Of a stretch of 26,733 nt of DNA, positions 15,317 to 23,495 are shown one piece after another. The translations under genes and the position numbers were made by a program. A model generated the notes under the pieces. That model saw only the letters and a list, made by a program, of their open reading frames with translations. It had not been told where the DNA came from and made no database searches. Numbering within the stretch: position 1 is the first letter of the stretch; each line of letters begins with the position of its first letter. The stretch comes from Moduliflexus sp964602655 (lineage in GTDB: Bacteria; Moduliflexota; Moduliflexia; Moduliflexales; Moduliflexaceae), in assembly GCA_964602655.1 (NCBI GenBank), contig CAZRSF010000084.1:1-26733 (forward strand), in the 5' to 3' direction.

Positions 15317-15420
15317 CTCGTTCCACGCTCCGCGTGGAATGCCTATCACGCGCCGCTCTGCGGCGCACATGGGACGCAGAGCGTCCGACAGGCCGCATTC
15401 CACGCGGAGCGTGGAACGAG
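15317..15420. repeat. MITE-like element with 26-bp perfect terminal inverted repeats
   Basis: The ends 15317-15342 and 15395-15420 are perfect 26-bp complements with the core CGTTCCACGC-TCC-GCGTGGAAT. The middle holds further small palindromes (CGCCGC...GCGGCG and GGACGC...GCGTCC). It encodes no protein. I recognise the core as a repeat common in several large bacterial genomes, but it may be non-autonomous or simply structural. Confidence 0.7.
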
Positions 15421-15644
15421 GGAGTTTCTCCCTCTTTTGAAATGTAGAACGTAACAGCCCTGCCCTTCAATGGGGCATTTCGATCTGACGAACATTATTT
15501 CATGAGCATTAAAAAATTATTGTGGTAATGGACAGTGGTAGGGGCGTTTAATTAAACGCCCCTACGAACGCCGCGTTACATCTTTCATCTTCATCTAATA
15601 ATGTCTGATAGCCCGGATATAGCAATGGGAGGAATGTAAAGACT
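15421..15644. other. Gene-free spacer before the Gld-type cluster
   Basis: This is the right part of the 752-bp gap between the LacI-family and ABC genes. It holds a 28-nt perfect palindrome at 15538-15565 (GTAGGGGCGTTTAA and its complement). No convincing promoter pair was found; a weak TTACA...TAATAA pair lies near 15576-15601. Short reading frames here look like chance. Confidence 0.5.
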
Positions 15645-16592
15645 ATGATTGTTGTCAACAACTTAAGCAAATTCTATGGAACCGCGCCCGCGATTCAGAA
15701 TGTGTCGTTTTCCATAGAAAAAGGGGAAATCATCGGTTTTCTCGGCCCGAACGGGGCAGGGAAAACGACGACGATGCGCATTCTGACCGGATGTATGCCG
15801 GCCACTAACGGCACGGCCTCTATCGCCGGATACGACGTGTTTTCGCAGCCGTTGCGCATCCGCCAGCATATCGGCTACCTGCCGGAAGAAGTGCCGCTCT
15901 ACAAAGACATGACCGCGCGGGAATTTTTGAATTTCGCTGCTGAAGTGAAGGGCATGAGAGGGAGCAAAAAGACCGCGCAGATTGACGAAACGTTGAAACG
16001 TTGCGGTATCGCCAGCGTTCAGGGGCGCGCTATCGCGAATCTCTCGAAAGGCTACCGCCAGCGCGTCGGCCTCGCGCAAACGCTGCTCGGCAACCCGGAT
16101 GTGCTGATTTTGGATGAACCGACGACCGGCCTCGATCCGGCGCAAATCATCGAAATCCGTGAACTGATCCGCGAGCTTGCCAAAGAAAAAACGATTATTC
16201 TCTCCACCCACATTCTGCCGGAAGTCAGCATGATTTGCCAGCGCGTCGTGATTATCAACAAAGGCAAAATCGTCGCGGTAGATACCGCAGAAAATCTGAC
16301 GGCCAAGATGCAGAAATCCACCAACGTCATCGTCGAAGTGGACGGCCCGCAGGCGCAGGTGCGCAAGGCGTTCGAGCGCGTCACCGGCGTGATCGGCGTC
16401 GAAACGGTCGAACAGGTGCAAGATGGCGTGGTTCGCTATCAGATCGATGCGCAGAAAGGGCAGGACCTTCGCCGCGAACTTGCCAGAACGGTCGCGGTCA
16501 ACGGCTGGGGATTGTTAGAACTGCGGGCGGTGGAAATGAGTCTGGAAGATGTCTTTGTTCAGCTTGTCACAGAGGAGGAACCGATTACATGA
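15645..16592 (+). CDS. ABC transporter ATP-binding protein, GldA-like
   Basis: The ATPase of an ABC-2 type export or gliding-related system, 315 aa. Walker A is GPNGAGKTT at 34-42, the signature is LSKGYRQ at 133-139, Walker B is LILDEP at 154-159, and the H-loop is STHIL. The C-terminal ~90 residues form the extra domain typical of the GldA/NosF/CcmA-like group. GGAGG lies just before the ATG. The stop overlaps the start of the permease gene by 4 nt. With the next three genes it makes the widespread GldA-GldF-GldG-DUF4340 set, required for gliding in Bacteroidota but also common in non-gliders, so the substrate is open. Confidence 0.92.
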   Translation: MIVVNNLSKFYGTAPAIQNVSFSIEKGEIIGFLGPNGAGKTTTMRILTGCMPATNGTASIAGYDVFSQPLRIRQHIGYLPEEVPLYKDMTAREFLNFAAEVKGMRGSKKTAQIDETLKRCGIASVQGRAIANLSKGYRQRVGLAQTLLGNPDVLILDEPTTGLDPAQIIEIRELIRELAKEKTIILSTHILPEVSMICQRVVIINKGKIVAVDTAENLTAKMQKSTNVIVEVDGPQAQVRKAFERVTGVIGVETVEQVQDGVVRYQIDAQKGQDLRRELARTVAVNGWGLLELRAVEMSLEDVFVQLVTEEEPIT

Positions 16593-17359
16593 AAAACATC
16601 TGGACGATTACCAAAAAAGAGTGCGCGTCATATTTTTATTCGCCGATTGCCTACGTCGTCATGACGATGTTCGTGTTAGTGTCCGGGTATTTCTTTTATA
16701 ATATCCTGTCGGTCTATACGATGATCAGCATGAGGGCGATGCAGAGCCAATCTGCGGCGGAAGGACTCAACTTTACCGAAGGGATTTTTATCCCGCTCTT
16801 CAGCAATATGAGCATTATTATGCTGCTGATGATGCCGCTGCTGACGATGCGGCTGCTGTCGGAAGAAAAACGATCCGGCACGTTCGAGTTGCTGCTGACG
16901 TATCCGCTGCGGGACATCGAAACCGTGCTCGGCAAATTTTTCGCCTGTTTTCTCGTCTTTGCGTGCATGATCGGCCTGACGACAGCGTATCCGATTTTCC
17001 TGTCGTTTTTAGGCAAAATCGAATACGGCCCGCTTATTTCCTGCTATATCGGGCTGCTGTTGATGGGCAGCGCGTTTATCGCATTCGGGCTGCTGGCCTC
17101 GTCCTGGACATCCAATCAGATTATCGCCGCCGTGATTTCCTTTGGCGCATTGCTGCTGTTCTGGATGATCGGATTTTCCGCCTATTCCGCCTCGCCGGAA
17201 CTCGCCGGAATTCTCCGCCATCTCTCATTATTGGATCATTTCGACAGCTTTACCAAAGGAGTCATCGAATCGAAAGATGTCATCTATTATCTGAATTTTA
17301 CGATCTTCTGCCTGTTTTTGACCCTGAGATCGTTAGAATCGAGTAAATGGCGCGGATAG
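16589..17359 (+). CDS. ABC-2 type permease, GldF-like
   Basis: A 256-aa membrane subunit partner of the preceding ATPase. It starts MKNIWTITKKECASYFYSPI, typical of the GldF/ABC-2 group. It has about six hydrophobic segments and the conserved cytoplasmic loop LLSEEKRSGTFELLLTYPL between the second and third. The frame is open further upstream, but the ATG at 16589 has GGAGG at 16574-16578, overlaps the ATPase stop and matches the family start. It is translationally coupled to the ATPase gene. Confidence 0.9.
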   Translation: MKNIWTITKKECASYFYSPIAYVVMTMFVLVSGYFFYNILSVYTMISMRAMQSQSAAEGLNFTEGIFIPLFSNMSIIMLLMMPLLTMRLLSEEKRSGTFELLLTYPLRDIETVLGKFFACFLVFACMIGLTTAYPIFLSFLGKIEYGPLISCYIGLLLMGSAFIAFGLLASSWTSNQIIAAVISFGALLLFWMIGFSAYSASPELAGILRHLSLLDHFDSFTKGVIESKDVIYYLNFTIFCLFLTLRSLESSKWRG

Positions 17360-17369
17360 GAGCGAATCT

Positions 17370-18764
17370 ATGAAAACACCGATGCAGCAAGCACGTAAGC
17401 AATCATTACTGCGATCCCTCAAATACGGCGCGAACGCGACCGTCATGACGATCATCGTCTTAGGGATTATTATTGTCGTAGAAGCGATTTCCAGCCGTCA
17501 TAGCGTTCGCTGGGATATGACCTCGAATCAGCGTTTTACGCTGTCGGAACAAACGAAAAACGTGGTGACGGGGTTAGAAAACGATGTGACGGTTTTGGCG
17601 TTTTACAGCGTGGAGCAAGGAGATCGAGTCGCCTTCGAAGACCGGTTGAAACAATATGCCGCGCTGTCCGAACATCTCAAGTATGAGTTCGTCGATCCCG
17701 ATAAATTTCCGGGACGTGCCAAAGCGTATGAGATCAAAACGTATGGCACGATTGTGCTGGAATCCGGAGAAAAGCAGGAAAAAATCATGCTTTCGTCAGA
17801 AGAAGCCCTGACGAACGCACTGATCAAAGTGACGCGCGATCAGAAAAAAATCATTTATTTAGTCAACGGGCACGGCGAGCCGGATCCCGCCGATGCGGGG
17901 GAAAAAGGCTATAGTCTCATGCTCAAGGCGATGACGGATCAGAATTATGAGGTGAAAGACCTCTTGCTCGCCCAACAGCAATTCATCCCGACCGACGCCG
18001 CGTTGGTCGTCATGGCCGGGCCGCAGAAAGACCTGCTTTCGAACGAGCTTGATCTCTTGCGCGCCTATCTCGATAAAGGCGGCAATCTGCTGCTGCTGCT
18101 GGACCCGGATCAAGCGCCCGGCATGACTGCGTTTATGCAAGAATATGGGCTGACGCTCGGCGAAAATATGGTGATTGATCGGATGAGCCGCATGTTCGGC
18201 GCGGGCTATGACATGCCGGTGGTGATGCAATACGAAGGGCATCCGATTACCGAAAAATTCAACGTCATGACCATTTTCCCGATTGCGCGGTCGGTACAGG
18301 TTGCCGAAACTCTGCCGGAAGGGGTTTCGGCGAATACGTTTTTTTATAGCAGCCCGGATAGCTGGGCGGAAACCAGCAAAACCGAATTGCAGAGCGGAAG
18401 CGTGCAATTCAACGAAGGGGCAGACCTGCGCGGTCCCGTGCCGTTAGCCGCAATCGCGACGGTCGCCACGCCGAACCAGACGAAAAAAGGCTCGAAAATG
18501 ATCGTCATCGGCGATTCGGATTTTGTCAGTAACACCTATTTCGCCCAGGTCGGCAACGCCGATCTCTTTTTGAATACGGTCAGTTGGCTGGCGGAAGAAG
18601 AAAACCTGATTGCGATTCGCGCCAAAGACCCGGAGATTGCGCCGCTGATGCTGACCGCCGAGCAAGGACGGTTCGCGTTCCTGATTTCGTTGGTGGTGCT
18701 GCCGGTGTTTATCATTTTCATGGGCGTGACCATGTACATCCAACGCCGCGCCGCAACGCGGTAA
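17370..18764 (+). CDS. GldG-like ABC auxiliary (substrate-binding-like) protein
   Basis: A 464-aa protein with one membrane helix near the N-terminus (VMTIIVLGIIIVVEAIS), a large extracytoplasmic domain and a C-terminal helix (FAFLISLVVLPVFIIFMGVT). The N-terminal block RWDMTSNQRFTLSEQT, the segment IIYLVNGHGEPDP and GGNLLLLLDPDQ are typical of the ABC_transp_aux/GldG family. AGGAG precedes the ATG, 10 nt after the permease stop. It probably forms the periplasmic part of the complex. It does not resemble a classical solute-binding protein. Confidence 0.88.
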   Translation: MKTPMQQARKQSLLRSLKYGANATVMTIIVLGIIIVVEAISSRHSVRWDMTSNQRFTLSEQTKNVVTGLENDVTVLAFYSVEQGDRVAFEDRLKQYAALSEHLKYEFVDPDKFPGRAKAYEIKTYGTIVLESGEKQEKIMLSSEEALTNALIKVTRDQKKIIYLVNGHGEPDPADAGEKGYSLMLKAMTDQNYEVKDLLLAQQQFIPTDAALVVMAGPQKDLLSNELDLLRAYLDKGGNLLLLLDPDQAPGMTAFMQEYGLTLGENMVIDRMSRMFGAGYDMPVVMQYEGHPITEKFNVMTIFPIARSVQVAETLPEGVSANTFFYSSPDSWAETSKTELQSGSVQFNEGADLRGPVPLAAIATVATPNQTKKGSKMIVIGDSDFVSNTYFAQVGNADLFLNTVSWLAEEENLIAIRAKDPEIAPLMLTAEQGRFAFLISLVVLPVFIIFMGVTMYIQRRAATR

Positions 18765-18772
18765 ACGGATTA

Positions 18773-18805
18773 AGTTGTCAGACACTTCAAAAGTGTCTGA
18801 CAACT
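18773..18805. repeat. TGTCAGACAC palindrome, copy 2
   Basis: AGTTGTCAGACACTT and its exact complement lie around CAA, a 15-bp stem. It sits between the gldG-like stop and the ribosome site of the DUF4340 gene, so it could lower or separate expression of the last gene. It shares its core with 10175-10207. Confidence 0.7.
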
Positions 18806-18823
18806 ATATAAGGAGATGCCATT

Positions 18824-20575
18824 ATGAGTTTTAAAAAGACCTTGATATTTTTAGCCATACTGCTCGCGTTAGGCGGTTATTATTACGTCGTCGAAGTGAA
18901 AATGGCCGCGAAAAAACAGGCGGCGGAAACGGCGGATAAACGCCTGTTTACGGTGAAAAAAGAGGAAATTGCCACGCTCGCGCTGAAACGGACGGACGGG
19001 GAGATCGTGCTGAAGAAAGGCGAAAAAGGCTGGCAGTTAGAGCAGCCGGTTGCTGCCGCGACCGACGCGGCGGAGGTTGATCGCCTCCTGACCGCCTTTG
19101 CCGATGCGCAACGCGACAAAACCATCGCCGATAAGGCCGACAATCTTGAAGAATTCGGCCTGAATGCGCCGGAATTCGTACTGACGGCCACGACCGCCGC
19201 GAATGCGTCATTCTCGCTCGCCATCGGCAAAGAGACGCCGACTGCGTCCGGTTTTTATGCAAAAACGGAGAGCGCGCCTGCGGTGGTGAGCATTGACAAC
19301 CTGACGCAGGCGAATTTGAGCAAAACAGCGTTCGATCTGCGCGATAAAACCATTTTCGCCTTCGATCCGGCGCAGATCAAAAAGGCGGCTTTTACGCTTC
19401 CGGCAACCGAAACCGCACCCGCCAGCACTGTCGAATTGGCGCAGCAGGACGCCGTCTGGAGTATCGCCGCGCCGCAGCAATTCAGTGCGGACACCGAAAA
19501 AGTGAACGCGATTCTTTCCCAGATCAAATCGGCGCGGATTCAGGAATTCGTGTCGGAAACGCCGACGAATCTTGCGGAATACGGCCTGGACGCGCCGCAA
19601 AAATCGCTCGCGCTGACGATTGGCGACGAGCCGACGCCGCAGACGTTGCTGATGGGCAAACGGAATGACGAAAAAGGGGGCGTGTATGCGCAACATACCG
19701 CGACCGGCAACGTCTTTCTCATTCCCAGCACGATTGACGACGAATTTCCCAAAGCGCTGAACGACTTGCGCGACAAGGCGTTGGTGCGTTTCGAAAATGG
19801 CGATATTCAGAAAATCGAGATCAAAACGCTGGGCGAAACCGTAACCTTGCAGCGCGAAGCGGCAGACGCCTGGAAGATCGTCGCCCCGGCGGAATTTCCG
19901 GCCAATGCGGATAAAGTCAACGTGCTGCTGAATGACGCCAAAAACGCGAAAGCCTCAGCATTTGTGGACGCTGCCGCAGACCCGGCGCTGTTCGGATTCG
20001 ACCGTCCGAATGTGATGGTGTCGTTCTGGAAAAACATGGAAGAAAGTCCGCTGCAATTAGTTGTCGGCAATCCGAATATTGACAATACCGGTCTCTATGT
20101 CAAAACCGGAGAGGTTGTCACGCTGGCCGACCCGACGATTCTGTCGCAACTGAGACAATCGGCGTTTGCGTTGCGGAACAAAGCGATTGCCCCGTTCAAA
20201 GCCGATGATGTGGCTTCGTTCGAGATCAAATATCAGGAAAACTCGCTTGTCGTCGAAAAATCGGGCGAGAACTGGAAATCCGATCAAGAAACGTTGCAGG
20301 CATTCAAAGTGAACAATTTGCTGTATGAACTCGCCGCGCTGGAATTTGCGGAAGAGCCGATTGCGTCCGCGACCGACCTCAGCCCGTACGGACTGAACAC
20401 GCCTGCGGCAACGGTAACGCTCCGCAACGCGAAAAACGAAGAATTGGCGACGTTTTTGTTTGGCAAACAGGCGGATAAGCTTTTCGTAAAAACCGCAGCA
20501 GCAGACGCGATTTATCCGATCAATGCCGCTTTTTGGGATGAACTGCCGAAGCAGGCGACTGATTTGGCGGAATAA
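18824..20575 (+). CDS. DUF4340 protein with four repeated modules
   Basis: A 583-aa protein with an N-terminal membrane helix (LIFLAILLALGGYYYVV) and an extracytoplasmic body of repeated modules. Each module has a consensus like (E/P)(Y/F)GLxxP followed by a beta stretch ending in a (L/V)xG(N/K) turn. They occur near residues 110, 252, 389 and 521, so I count four where DUF4340 is usually described with fewer. The family regularly follows GldG-like genes and probably works with them at the membrane. AAGGAGAT is well placed. The sequence is rich in Ala and Lys. Function is unknown beyond the linkage. Confidence 0.85.
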   Translation: MSFKKTLIFLAILLALGGYYYVVEVKMAAKKQAAETADKRLFTVKKEEIATLALKRTDGEIVLKKGEKGWQLEQPVAAATDAAEVDRLLTAFADAQRDKTIADKADNLEEFGLNAPEFVLTATTAANASFSLAIGKETPTASGFYAKTESAPAVVSIDNLTQANLSKTAFDLRDKTIFAFDPAQIKKAAFTLPATETAPASTVELAQQDAVWSIAAPQQFSADTEKVNAILSQIKSARIQEFVSETPTNLAEYGLDAPQKSLALTIGDEPTPQTLLMGKRNDEKGGVYAQHTATGNVFLIPSTIDDEFPKALNDLRDKALVRFENGDIQKIEIKTLGETVTLQREAADAWKIVAPAEFPANADKVNVLLNDAKNAKASAFVDAAADPALFGFDRPNVMVSFWKNMEESPLQLVVGNPNIDNTGLYVKTGEVVTLADPTILSQLRQSAFALRNKAIAPFKADDVASFEIKYQENSLVVEKSGENWKSDQETLQAFKVNNLLYELAALEFAEEPIASATDLSPYGLNTPAATVTLRNAKNEELATFLFGKQADKLFVKTAAADAIYPINAAFWDELPKQATDLAE

Positions 20576-20608
20576 TTATACCAATTGCCTTCGAATATAT
20601 CGTAAATT

Positions 20609-20681
20609 GTAGGGCGAAACTGTCGTTTCGCCCTACGACTCCGCTCAGGGTGGCAGTCATGGTGAGCGGAGCCGAACCATG
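20609..20681. repeat. CGAAAC/GTTTCG palindrome, copy 5, plus CTCCGCTCA hairpin
   Basis: GTAGGGCGAAAC-TGTC-GTTTCGCCCTAC (20609-20636) is followed by CTCCGCTCA/TGAGCGGAG (20639-20671), which interlocks with CATGGT/ACCATG (20658-20681). The first could act as a terminator-like stem for the Gld-type cluster, but there is no T-run. Confidence 0.65.
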
Positions 20682-20763
20682 ATGAATCGATCATTTACAT
20701 GGTGACCACTACCGAAACAGCATATCAATAACACCTAAAATTATCATGATTCAGGATGCCGAT

Positions 20764-21705
20764 ATGAAAAAAATATGGCTATCTGTTCTGCTGCTGCTTC
20801 TCATGTCAACCGCCGCATCTGCGCAACCTCTGCATATTTTGACTGGCTCAGGCGTACGGCTGCGCCAATCGCCGTCAGCCAAAGCGCAGGAAGTGACGCG
20901 GCTCTCGTTCGGAACGATTGTGAATGAACTCGGCAAAAGCAGCACACAGGAAACCATCGGCGGAAAACAGCATTATTGGTATCGAATCAGCCTGGAAGAC
21001 GGCAAGCAGGGCTGGGTATTCGGGTCATTTTTACAGCCGTTTCGAACCGAACAGAAAGAGACGATCTACCACGACATCACAAATGCGCGGCTGCAACAGC
21101 AATTAGGCGCAGCCGAATATATTGACCTCGCGCATTTCCTCACCCGCACCGTCGGCGAAGTCGCGACGCCAGACGTGAAGGCCGAACTTGAGCTTGACCG
21201 GCTGATGACGCTGCGGCAGTCCGTCCAGAAAGGGCAGGAAGAACAGTTTCCGCAGATTGACGCCTGGATCGCGGAGCAGAAAACGGAGTTTGAATTTCAT
21301 CAACTCGGCGCATTCTGGTTTGTTCCAGCGACGAGCTTTTGGCGTCTTCATGATGCATACGAGGCGCTGCCAATCGCGGACGAGATGGCGTGGCAGGCGG
21401 TCAATGCCCCAACGCAGGGCGAATGCGAAGGATTTCTCCCCTGCCATGTGTCGCGCCTCAACCAGACGTTCGGACGTTATCTCGAATCGTACCCGGCAGG
21501 GCGGCATGTCCCCGACGCATTGGCAGCGATTCAGCAGGAATTGTCAGGATTAACGACGATGCCCGGCGAACAATATGATCGAAATACCTATCTCTCATTG
21601 CAAAACGCCCTGAATCGGCTGCGGAAAATCGCAGAACGGACGAATGCCACTGGTAAAGAACCGCTGTTGACGCTCCTCGCGCAAATCAAAGAGCGGATGT
21701 TATAA
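20764..21705 (+). CDS. Secreted protein with SH3-like domain
   Basis: A 313-aa exported protein. A Sec signal peptide spans residues 1-20 (MKKIWLSVLLLLLM, ending ASA before Gln). A bacterial SH3 domain at about 22-93 follows (GVRLRQSPSAKAQEV, then WYRISLEDGKQGWVFGSFL). The remaining ~220 residues are helical and not recognised. An upstream in-frame ATG exists at 20746, but the ATG at 20764 has AGGA 7 nt ahead and gives a proper signal peptide. Such SH3 domains often bind cell-wall peptides. It appears to be a single-gene unit, closed by a terminator-like structure at 21735-21788. Confidence 0.75.
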   Translation: MKKIWLSVLLLLLMSTAASAQPLHILTGSGVRLRQSPSAKAQEVTRLSFGTIVNELGKSSTQETIGGKQHYWYRISLEDGKQGWVFGSFLQPFRTEQKETIYHDITNARLQQQLGAAEYIDLAHFLTRTVGEVATPDVKAELELDRLMTLRQSVQKGQEEQFPQIDAWIAEQKTEFEFHQLGAFWFVPATSFWRLHDAYEALPIADEMAWQAVNAPTQGECEGFLPCHVSRLNQTFGRYLESYPAGRHVPDALAAIQQELSGLTTMPGEQYDRNTYLSLQNALNRLRKIAERTNATGKEPLLTLLAQIKERML

Positions 21706-21734
21706 AAATGTGTGTTGTAAGGCACTTCAGGAAT

Positions 21735-21788
21735 AACGCCAACAGATAGATGAGATCGCTCTAATGCGTGAGCATCGGCGTTTTTTCC
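21735..21788 (+). terminator. Probable terminator after the SH3 gene
   Basis: AACGCC (21735-21740) pairs with GGCGTT (21777-21782), followed by a T-run. Inside, GATG pairs with CATC with a bulge. It is imperfect but well placed. Confidence 0.45.
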
Positions 21789-21789
21789 C

Positions 21790-21817
21790 TTGACAGTTCA
21801 TCACGAGCGCATAAGAC
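21790..21817 (+). promoter_or_regulatory. Promoter of the Rrf2-family gene
   Basis: TTGACA (21790-21795) and TAAGAC (21812-21817) are 16 nt apart. AGACAT/ATGTCT lie as an inverted pair just at and after the -10 (from 21815), a possible self-regulation site. Confidence 0.5.
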
Positions 21818-21862
21818 ATGTGCATGAATAGTTTATGTCTGAATTGAAAAGGAGACGAAACG

Positions 21863-22294
21863 ATGAAATTATCGCGCAAAGGGGAATATGCCTGTTTAGC
21901 CATGCTCGATTTGGCGGAACATTACGGCGAGGGATTTATCAAAACCGCTGATATTGCGCAGCGCAAAGAGATTCCTAAAAGTTACCTTGAACAAATTTTG
22001 CTGCTTCTCAGCCGCAGCCGCTACATCCGCAGCGCGCGCGGCAACGAGGGCGGGCATCAATTAACGAAAGCGCCGTCGGACATCAGCGTGGCCGAAATCG
22101 TGCGCCTGATTGATGGGGCGCTTGCGCCAGTCGAATCGGTCAGTGAATTTTTTTACGCCTCCACGCCGATTGAACAAAGCGCGGGCTTTGTCACGCTCTT
22201 CCGCGATATCCGCGATTATATTTCCAACAAGCTTGAGCAGACCACTTTTGCCGATTTGATACGCACTGACAGCACATCGGATATTCCCGCCTGA
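21863..22294 (+). CDS. Rrf2-family transcriptional regulator
   Basis: A 143-aa winged helix-turn-helix regulator. MKLSRKGEYACLAMLDLA and DIAQRKEIPKSYLEQILLLL are the classical Rrf2 N-terminus and recognition helix, followed by the wing (SARGNEGGHQLTKAPSDIS). The three-cysteine cluster that binds Fe-S in IscR and NsrR is absent; the only cysteine is C11. It more likely resembles CymR-type members that respond to partner proteins or metabolites. A good AAGGAGA precedes the ATG. It is followed immediately by a 41-bp palindrome and the importer operon, which it probably controls. Confidence 0.92.
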   Translation: MKLSRKGEYACLAMLDLAEHYGEGFIKTADIAQRKEIPKSYLEQILLLLSRSRYIRSARGNEGGHQLTKAPSDISVAEIVRLIDGALAPVESVSEFFYASTPIEQSAGFVTLFRDIRDYISNKLEQTTFADLIRTDSTSDIPA

Positions 22295-22315
22295 TAAAAA
22301 AATTCAAATAAGTTC

Positions 22316-22370
22316 TTGACAAAATTTTATTGTTGATTAACTTGACCATTATAGTCAAGTTAATCAACAA
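22316..22370 (+). promoter_or_regulatory. Promoter with long perfect palindromic operator
   Basis: TTGACA (22316-22321), with a possible -10 TAACTT after 16 nt, overlaps a perfect inverted repeat. Arms of 17 bp (TTGTTGATTAACTTGAC and its complement, 22330-22346 and 22354-22370) surround CATTATA. There is no T-run, so an operator is more likely than a terminator. The natural binder is the adjacent Rrf2 protein. Confidence 0.6.
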
Positions 22371-22411
22371 AGTCATGAATATCAATAACTCACATCCACA
22401 AGGAGCACACC

Positions 22412-23380
22412 ATGAAACGTTTTCTGACAAGCGCCATGCTCATATTGAGCGTGATGAGTGCCGACATTCAAGCGTCTGCCGAACAAATCACTATCCGCAT
22501 GGGACATTTCCCGAATATTACGCACGCGCATGGCGTGATTGCGCATCAGCTTTCGCGGCAAGGCAAAGGCTGGTTCGAGGAACGGCTCGGCGCGGATGTC
22601 ACAATCGAATGGTACACGTACAATGCCGGGCCAAGCGCGATGGAAGCGATTTTCGCCAATGCGCTCGATGTGACGTATGTCGGGCCGAATCCGGCGATTA
22701 ACGCCTACGTCAAATCCAACGGCGAGGAAATCCGCGTCATTTCCGGCGCGACGAACGGCGGCGCGGCGCTGATCGTGCAGAGTGACGGACGCATCGCGAA
22801 GCCCGAAGATTTCGGCGGCAAAAAAATCGCCACGCCGCAGCTTGGCAACACGCAGGATGTCGCCTGCCGCGCCTATCTGAAAGCGAACGGCTACAAGGTG
22901 ACGCAGACCGGCGGCGACGTGTTCGTGCTGCCGACCGCGAATCCGGATCAACTCAGCCTGTTTATGAAAGGGGAGGTTGACGGCGTCTGGACGGTCGAAC
23001 CCTGGGTGTCGCGTCTTGAACTCGAAGCCAATGGCACGATGTATCTGGAAGAAAAGGATTCGATTACGACGATTTTCGTCTCCTCAACCAAATTTTTTAC
23101 CGAACATCGCGATTTAGCCAAAAAACTCGCGGACGCGCACGCCGAATTAACCGCGTGGATCGAAGCCAACCCCGAAGAGGCGCAGAAATTGATTCAAGCC
23201 GAGATCGAAGCGGAAACCACGCGCCCGATTTCCGCCGACTTGCTGGCGCACGCCTGGCCGCGCCTGCATTTTACCAATGACATCGCCTTAGCGACCTTCG
23301 ACAAATTTACGCAAGCTGCGAAAGATGCCGGTTTCCTGAAAACCGACGCCGACTTCTCGAATTTCATTCAAACACCCTAA
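22412..23380 (+). CDS. ABC transporter periplasmic binding protein, SsuA/TauA-like
   Basis: A 322-aa exported solute-binding protein of the nitrate/sulfonate/taurine class. The signal peptide is at 1-23 (MKRFLTSAMLILSVMSA, then ASA before Glu). The mature part starts ITIRMGHFPNITHAHGVIA and continues with YNAGPSAMEAIFANALDVTY, VGPNPAIN, GGKKIATPQLGNTQDVA and GEVDGVWTVEPWVSRLE, all close to the SsuA/NMT1 pattern. AAGGAG (22400-22405) supports the start. The ligand cannot be fixed; the neighbours suggest a sulfur- or metal-related compound. A hairpin after the stop may raise its level relative to downstream genes. Confidence 0.92.
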   Translation: MKRFLTSAMLILSVMSADIQASAEQITIRMGHFPNITHAHGVIAHQLSRQGKGWFEERLGADVTIEWYTYNAGPSAMEAIFANALDVTYVGPNPAINAYVKSNGEEIRVISGATNGGAALIVQSDGRIAKPEDFGGKKIATPQLGNTQDVACRAYLKANGYKVTQTGGDVFVLPTANPDQLSLFMKGEVDGVWTVEPWVSRLELEANGTMYLEEKDSITTIFVSSTKFFTEHRDLAKKLADAHAELTAWIEANPEEAQKLIQAEIEAETTRPISADLLAHAWPRLHFTNDIALATFDKFTQAAKDAGFLKTDADFSNFIQTP

Positions 23381-23391
23381 CAACGATGGCA

Positions 23392-23419
23392 GGAGAGCAA
23401 CAGCAAACGTTTGCTCTCC
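23392..23419 (+). promoter_or_regulatory. Hairpin between binding protein and ATPase genes
   Basis: GGAGAGCAA pairs with TTGCTCTCC across a 10-nt loop, with no T-run. It lies 12 nt after the binding-protein stop, a usual place for a 3'-stabilising or partial-terminator stem. Confidence 0.45.
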
Positions 23420-23495
23420 GCATCATCGAAACAATCAGGAAGACAGCGCAGCGTTTCGCTCAAGCGCAATGCCCGTGCTGCGTTCCTCAAAAAAC

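Noticed and set aside
15140..15470. Short frames in the spacer before the Gld-type cluster
   Set aside because: They are made largely of the inverted-repeat element and look like translated repeats.
15663..16421. 252-codon minus-strand frame opposite the GldA-like gene
   Set aside because: It lies fully antisense to a gene with all ABC motifs intact and shows low-complexity His/Arg-rich sequence typical of a shadow frame.
21863..22294. Rrf2 protein as an IscR/NsrR-type Fe-S sensor
   Set aside because: The three conserved cluster cysteines are missing; only C11 is present.
22330..22370. Palindrome as a terminator of the Rrf2 gene
   Set aside because: The stem is AT-rich, has no following T-run and overlaps promoter-like hexamers, so an operator fits better.
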